Notes under the pieces: generated by a model
Told to the model about the DNA's origin: nothing
The model's input: the letters and a program-made list of their open reading frames with translations, nothing else
Database searches by the model: none
Assembly (NCBI GenBank): GCA_027050975.1
Contig: JALUAR010000113.1
Coordinates: 1 to 16,775, forward strand
Direction: 5' to 3'
Source of the DNA: Thermodesulfovibrio sp.
GTDB taxonomy: Bacteria > Nitrospirota > Thermodesulfovibrionia > Thermodesulfovibrionales > JdFR-85
DNA: 16,775 bases
Made by a program: the position numbers and the translations under genes
Part shown: piece after piece, positions 13,587 to 16,775 of the stretch
How the letters are laid out: every line of letters starts with the position of its first letter
Numbering within the stretch: the stretch's first letter is position 1

Positions 13587-13946
13587 TTATGCTGCCACTG
13601 CCTGACGGGCCTTTTCAACAAGTTCATTGAAGGTTGCCGGGTCATTGTAAGCAATATCTGCCAGCACCTTCCTGTCAAGCCCTATGCCCGCCTTTTTAAG
13701 TCCGTATATAAACTGTCCGTAAGTGAGACCTGCTGCTCTGGCAGCTGCGTTGATTCTTACTATCCAGAGTTTTCTGAACTCACGTTTCTTTGCACGCCTG
13801 TCACGATAGGCATACTGCAGGGCATGCTCTACAGCCTGTTTTGCTACTTTGTAGCACCTGCTGCGTGCCCCGTAGTAACCCTTGGCCATCTTGAGAATCT
13901 TTTTTCTTCTTCTTCTGGTCTTGAAACCGCCTTTTGCTCTTGGCAT
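13587..13946 (-). CDS. rplT: 50S ribosomal protein L20
   Basis: 119 aa, normal length. The basic N-terminus PRAKGGFKTRRRRKKILKMA and AKGYYGARSR, followed by FRKLWIVRINAAARAAGLTYG, identify L20, an early-assembling 23S rRNA binder. AAAGGAGG lies about 9 nt before the ATG. It follows rpmI by 34 nt and leads into pheS. In several bacteria L20 represses its own operon by binding the leader mRNA; I see no specific structure here that shows this. Confidence 0.98.
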   Translation of the reverse strand: MPRAKGGFKTRRRRKKILKMAKGYYGARSRCYKVAKQAVEHALQYAYRDRRAKKREFRKLWIVRINAAARAAGLTYGQFIYGLKKAGIGLDRKVLADIAYNDPATFNELVEKARQAVAA

Positions 13947-13980
13947 ATCTAAAATCCTCCTTTATCAGTTGAAAAAAGTT

Positions 13981-14178
13981 TTAGCCATACGGTAGCATCC
14001 TTTTTATGGTACGTTCCTGAGTCTTGTCAACAGTTCCACCGGCTCTGAGTCTTCTGGTTCTTTTTGCCGGCTTGCCTGTCAAGAGATGACTTTTATTGGC
14101 TTTCCATCTCTTTATCTTGCCGCTGCCGGTGATCTTGAATCGCTTTGCTGCTCCTCTGTGAGTCTTTAACTTTGGCAT
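13981..14178 (-). CDS. rpmI: 50S ribosomal protein L35
   Basis: 65 aa, normal length and very basic. PKLKTHRGAAKRFKITGSGK at the N-terminus and KRMLPYG at the end are the L35 signatures. GGAGGAGAA directly precedes the ATG. It sits between infC (70 nt upstream) and rplT, the standard order, and is co-transcribed with both. Confidence 0.98.
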   Translation of the reverse strand: MPKLKTHRGAAKRFKITGSGKIKRWKANKSHLLTGKPAKRTRRLRAGGTVDKTQERTIKRMLPYG

Positions 14179-14248
14179 TTCTCCTCCTGTCTAAATGGGT
14201 TATTTATTTACTGTTAATAGTGGTAACTTTAGTTCTTCGTGGTTTCGT

Positions 14249-14743
14249 TTACTTGGGAGCGATGATCATCGTCATACTTTTACCCTGTAGTTTGGGTTTG
14301 GTCTCAATATTATATTTGCCCTCAAGCCGTTCTATAATCTTATCAAAGACCTGCATCCCAAGCTCGGGTCTGACAATCTCTCTGCCTCTAAAGAACATCG
14401 TTACCTTTGCCTTGTTACCGTTTTCCAAGAATCTGATGATGTTTCTTATCTTAAGATCGAGATCATGGGGATCAATATTCGGCCTTACCTTTACCTCTTT
14501 AACCTCTATTGTTTTCTTTTGTGTATGTTTCTTGCTCTGCTGGTACTTGAACTTTCCATAATCCATTATCTTGCAGACAGGTGGATTTGCATTCGGTGCC
14601 ACCTCCACAAGATCAAGCCCCCTGTCGTCAGCTATTCGCAGTGCCTCCCTTATCGAGACAATGCCGAGTTGCTTTCCGTCTGAGTCAATCAGTCTTACCT
14701 CTCTTGCACGGATACGTTCGTTTACTCTGTAATTCTGTGCTAT
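14249..14743 (-). CDS. infC: Translation initiation factor IF-3, probable ATA start
   Basis: 164 aa if started at the ATA at 14743. The N-terminal domain begins AQNYRVNERIRAREVRLID, followed by LDLVEVAPNANPPVCKIMDY, a lysine-rich linker, and the C-terminal domain with VKVRPNIDPHDLDLKI and FFRGREI. IF-3 binds the 30S subunit and enforces correct start-codon choice. No ATG, GTG or TTG exists between the in-frame upstream TGA and this position, while GGGAGGT (14756-14750) is ideally placed 6 nt before the ATA. Starting at the first ATG (14608) would lose most of the N-terminal domain. A non-standard start fits the known autoregulation of infC through its AUU codon in E. coli. Confidence 0.93.
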   Translation of the reverse strand: MAQNYRVNERIRAREVRLIDSDGKQLGIVSIREALRIADDRGLDLVEVAPNANPPVCKIMDYGKFKYQQSKKHTQKKTIEVKEVKVRPNIDPHDLDLKIRNIIRFLENGNKAKVTMFFRGREIVRPELGMQVFDKIIERLEGKYNIETKPKLQGKSMTMIIAPK

Positions 14744-14756
14744 AGCTACACCTCCC
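14741..14756 (-). promoter_or_regulatory. infC initiation site: Shine-Dalgarno with ATA codon
   Basis: The minus strand reads GGGAGGT, six bases, ATA. The strong ribosome site decides the start. An ATA codon would be discriminated against by IF-3 itself, giving negative feedback on its own synthesis. Confidence 0.75.
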
Positions 14757-14784
14757 TTGGATATTTTAAGTATTCACGGTATAT

Positions 14785-14814
14785 ATTATAAGGTAATTTA
14801 ACCTAAATTGTTAA
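14785..14814 (-). promoter_or_regulatory. Candidate internal promoter for infC-rpmI-rplT-pheS
   Basis: TTAACA (14814-14809), 18 nt, TATAAT (14790-14785). The -35 box matches 5/6 and the -10 box 6/6; the -35 box overlaps the last codons of thrS. A start near 14778 would give a leader of about 35 nt before the infC ATA. Confidence 0.55.
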
Positions 14815-16713
14815 CTCTAAAGATTTTGATTCAATCTCTCTCTTTATTTTGTTTATCAATTCATCCAACTCATAAGGTCCGGATTGCTGCCCCCCACGTT
14901 TTCTGACGGACAGAGAGCCGCTTTCAACCTCTTTGTCCCCTATTATAACCAAATAGGGAATCTTTCTTACAGTGCCCTGCCGTACCTTATAGCCTACCTT
15001 TTCGTTACTGAAAAAGGGTTCCGTTCTGATTCCGGCTGCCGTCATTTTCTCAACAACGGTTTGGGCATATTCAATGTGTCTGTCAGCCACTGTGATTACA
15101 CCCATCTGTACCGGTGACAGCCAGAGGGGAAAAGCTCCGGCATAGTGTTCTATCAGTATTCCGAAAAATCTCTCAAGTGAGCCCATCAACGCCCTGTGAA
15201 TCATTATCGGCTGATGCTCTTTACCGTCCTGCCCTCTGTAGGTTACATCGAACCTCTCGGGGTTGTTAAAGTCAACCTGAATGGTGCTACACTGCCAAGG
15301 TCTACCTAATGAGTCCTTCACCTTAATATCTATCTTTGGCCCGTAGAATACACCTTCTCCAGGATCTATCTCGTAATCAAGCCCCTTGTGCTCCAGAGCA
15401 AGTTTGAGGGCATTTGTGGAACGTTCCCAGTTTTCTTCTGAGCCCACAAATTTCTCGGGTCTGGTAGAGAGATATATGTCATACTTTTCAAATCCAAATG
15501 TCCTCAGTATAAAAAGTGTAAAGTCCAGGACACGAAGGATCTCATCCTCTATCTGGTCTTCTCTACAGAATATATGGGCGTCATCCTGTGTAAAGCCCCT
15601 GACCCTTAAAAGTCCATGTAGTACTCCGGAGCGCTCATATCGATAAACAGTGCCGAGTTCGGCATACCTGAGAGGAAACTCTCTGTAACTTCTCAGTGCA
15701 CTCTTGTATACTGCAATATGAAAGGGACAGTTCATCGGTTTTACCTCATACTGAATACCTTCGATATCCATGGGAGAGTACATGTTCTCGCGGTAGAAAT
15801 CCCAATGGCCACTCTGTTTCCATAGATCAAGTTTGGCAATATGAGGAGTGTAAAGCAGTTTATACCCAGCTTTAAGATGTTCGTCCCTCCAGAAGTCCTC
15901 AATGGTCTTTCTGATTAATGCTCCGTTTGGATGCCACAGTATCAGTCCAGGCCCTATCTCTTCGTTTATACTAAACAGGTCCAGTTCTTTGCCCAGTCTT
16001 CTATGGTCTCTCTTTTTTACCTCTTCGAGGAAGTCAAGATAAGCCTTCAGGCTTTTCCTGTCGGGAAAGGCGGTGCCATAAATCCTCTGGAGCATCTTGT
16101 TTTTCTCATCGCCCCTCCAATAGGCACCTGCAACTTTCAGTATCTTGAATGCCTTGACATACCCGGTAGAGGGCAGATGAGGGCCCCTGCAGAGATCAAC
16201 AAAATCGCCCTCTTCATAAAGGGAGACCTTCTCATCCTCTATCTCTTCAAGTAATTCGACCTTGTAAGTTTCGCCTCGCTCTTTAAAGAAACTCATTGCC
16301 TCTTCTTTGGACATCTCTTTTCTTACGAAGGGGGTATTGCTCTTTATGATCTTTTCCATCTCCTTTTCTATCTTCTCTATGTCCTCTGGAGTAAAAGGTC
16401 TGTCAATATCAAAGTCGTAATAGAACCCTTCATCCGTGGCAGGCCCGATGGCAACCTTTGCCTCAGGGAATAATCTCTTTACCGCGTGAGCCATTATATG
16501 TGATGTGCTGTGTCTGTAGATCTCCAGACCCTCCACCGTATCAGGTGTGATAATTTCTATGGTGCTGTTTTCAGGAAGCTCACGATACCTACTTACATCC
16601 ATGACAGAGGAGTTCACCTTTATGGCAATGGCGGACCTCTCCTTCAGGAATGCCTCTATGGCATCCTTTTCCATCTCTTTGATCTTCTGTCCTGTTTTTA
16701 CCTTGATAGTCAT
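14803..16713 (-). CDS. thrS: Threonyl-tRNA synthetase
   Basis: 636 aa, full length. It charges tRNA-Thr and edits mis-charged serine. N-terminal TGS domain (1-60). Editing domain (about 65-215) with metal-site residues His68, His72 (HSTSH), Cys175 and His179 (CRGPH). The class II catalytic core has zinc ligands Cys329 (MNCPFH), His380 (DDAH) and His506, motif 2 YRYERSGVLHGLLRVRGFTQ and motif 3 HRALMGSLERFFGILIEHY. The anticodon-binding domain covers about 535-636. The ribosome site is weak (TAAGAAG). It heads the thrS-infC-rpmI-rplT-pheS cluster, 59 nt before infC. Only 62 nt of upstream sequence are in the window, so T-box or ThrRS-mediated control cannot be judged. Confidence 0.97.
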   Translation of the reverse strand: MTIKVKTGQKIKEMEKDAIEAFLKERSAIAIKVNSSVMDVSRYRELPENSTIEIITPDTVEGLEIYRHSTSHIMAHAVKRLFPEAKVAIGPATDEGFYYDFDIDRPFTPEDIEKIEKEMEKIIKSNTPFVRKEMSKEEAMSFFKERGETYKVELLEEIEDEKVSLYEEGDFVDLCRGPHLPSTGYVKAFKILKVAGAYWRGDEKNKMLQRIYGTAFPDRKSLKAYLDFLEEVKKRDHRRLGKELDLFSINEEIGPGLILWHPNGALIRKTIEDFWRDEHLKAGYKLLYTPHIAKLDLWKQSGHWDFYRENMYSPMDIEGIQYEVKPMNCPFHIAVYKSALRSYREFPLRYAELGTVYRYERSGVLHGLLRVRGFTQDDAHIFCREDQIEDEILRVLDFTLFILRTFGFEKYDIYLSTRPEKFVGSEENWERSTNALKLALEHKGLDYEIDPGEGVFYGPKIDIKVKDSLGRPWQCSTIQVDFNNPERFDVTYRGQDGKEHQPIMIHRALMGSLERFFGILIEHYAGAFPLWLSPVQMGVITVADRHIEYAQTVVEKMTAAGIRTEPFFSNEKVGYKVRQGTVRKIPYLVIIGDKEVESGSLSVRKRGGQQSGPYELDELINKIKREIESKSLELTI

Positions 16714-16742
16714 GTCAGCTTCTTACCGAAAAGCCCTTGAAA

Positions 16743-16748
16743 ATTATA
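16743..16748 (-). promoter_or_regulatory. Possible -10 box upstream of thrS
   Basis: TATAAT on the minus strand about 30 nt before the thrS ATG; a second TATAAT lies at 16761-16756. No good -35 box accompanies the first, and the window ends before the -35 of the second. Confidence 0.35.
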
Positions 16749-16775
16749 GAATTACATTATAACTTAATACTGTAG

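Noticed and set aside
13583..13678. A 32-residue N-terminal extension of pheS beginning at 13678.
   Set aside because: It lies wholly inside the end of rplT in another frame, looks nothing like PheS, and the ATG at 13582 gives the normal family N-terminus.
1..16775. CRISPR arrays, insertion sequences, prophage or defence genes.
   Set aside because: I found no regularly spaced repeats, transposase or integrase motifs, or long inverted repeats flanking a gene.

Overview
The window looks like an ordinary chromosomal stretch of a Gram-negative, diderm bacterium of moderate base composition. Support for this is the signal-peptide proteins, the periplasmic c-type-heme sensor kinase and the sigma-54 regulator with a chemotaxis operon. 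The gene mix would fit Nitrospirota or a neighbouring Desulfobacterota-like lineage, but nothing in the sequence fixes the phylum and I hold that weakly. No IS element, phage gene or CRISPR array is visible.

Layout. (1) Positions 1-4029, minus strand: a chemotaxis operon in transcription order STAS protein, membrane MCP, CheY, CheA and CheW (cut by the left edge), with overlaps of 4 and 26 nt and gaps of 4 and 17 nt. (2) Positions 4030-5544: the operon's control region, with a strong -24/-12 sigma-54 promoter preceded by two tandem near-perfect palindromes, then an NtrC-family sigma-54 activator gene whose stop codon abuts the palindromes. I read this as a regulator plus its enhancer driving the chemotaxis operon. 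(3) Positions 5545-6068: a 524-base divergent intergenic region with some inverted-repeat structure. (4) Positions 6069-9208, plus strand: four translationally overlapping genes, ilvD, rpiB, a small protein of unknown function and a DUF3047 secreted protein. (5) Positions 9205-9687: a tRNA-Val(UAC) and a cold-shock protein gene, each with its own sigma-70 promoter, and a strong terminator after the cold-shock gene. (6) lipA on the plus strand, meeting tail to tail with (7) a minus-strand sensor histidine kinase; their coding ends overlap by 60 bp. (8) Positions 12533-16713, minus strand: the classic translation cluster thrS-infC-rpmI-rplT-pheS, with infC apparently starting at a rare ATA codon. 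pheT, which usually follows pheS, is absent and the sensor kinase gene sits in its place.

How it works together. The most interesting unit is positions 1-5544. A phosphorylatable sigma-54 activator seems to control a whole chemosensory array whose receptor lacks a periplasmic sensor domain and carries a CheZ-like phosphatase motif. Its STAS protein lacks the phosphorylatable serine, and its CheA carries two tandem MshEN/GspE-N-like repeats between the HPt and dimerisation domains. The output (flagella, pili or something else) cannot be told from this window. The remaining genes are housekeeping: branched-chain amino acid synthesis, pentose phosphate, lipoate and translation.
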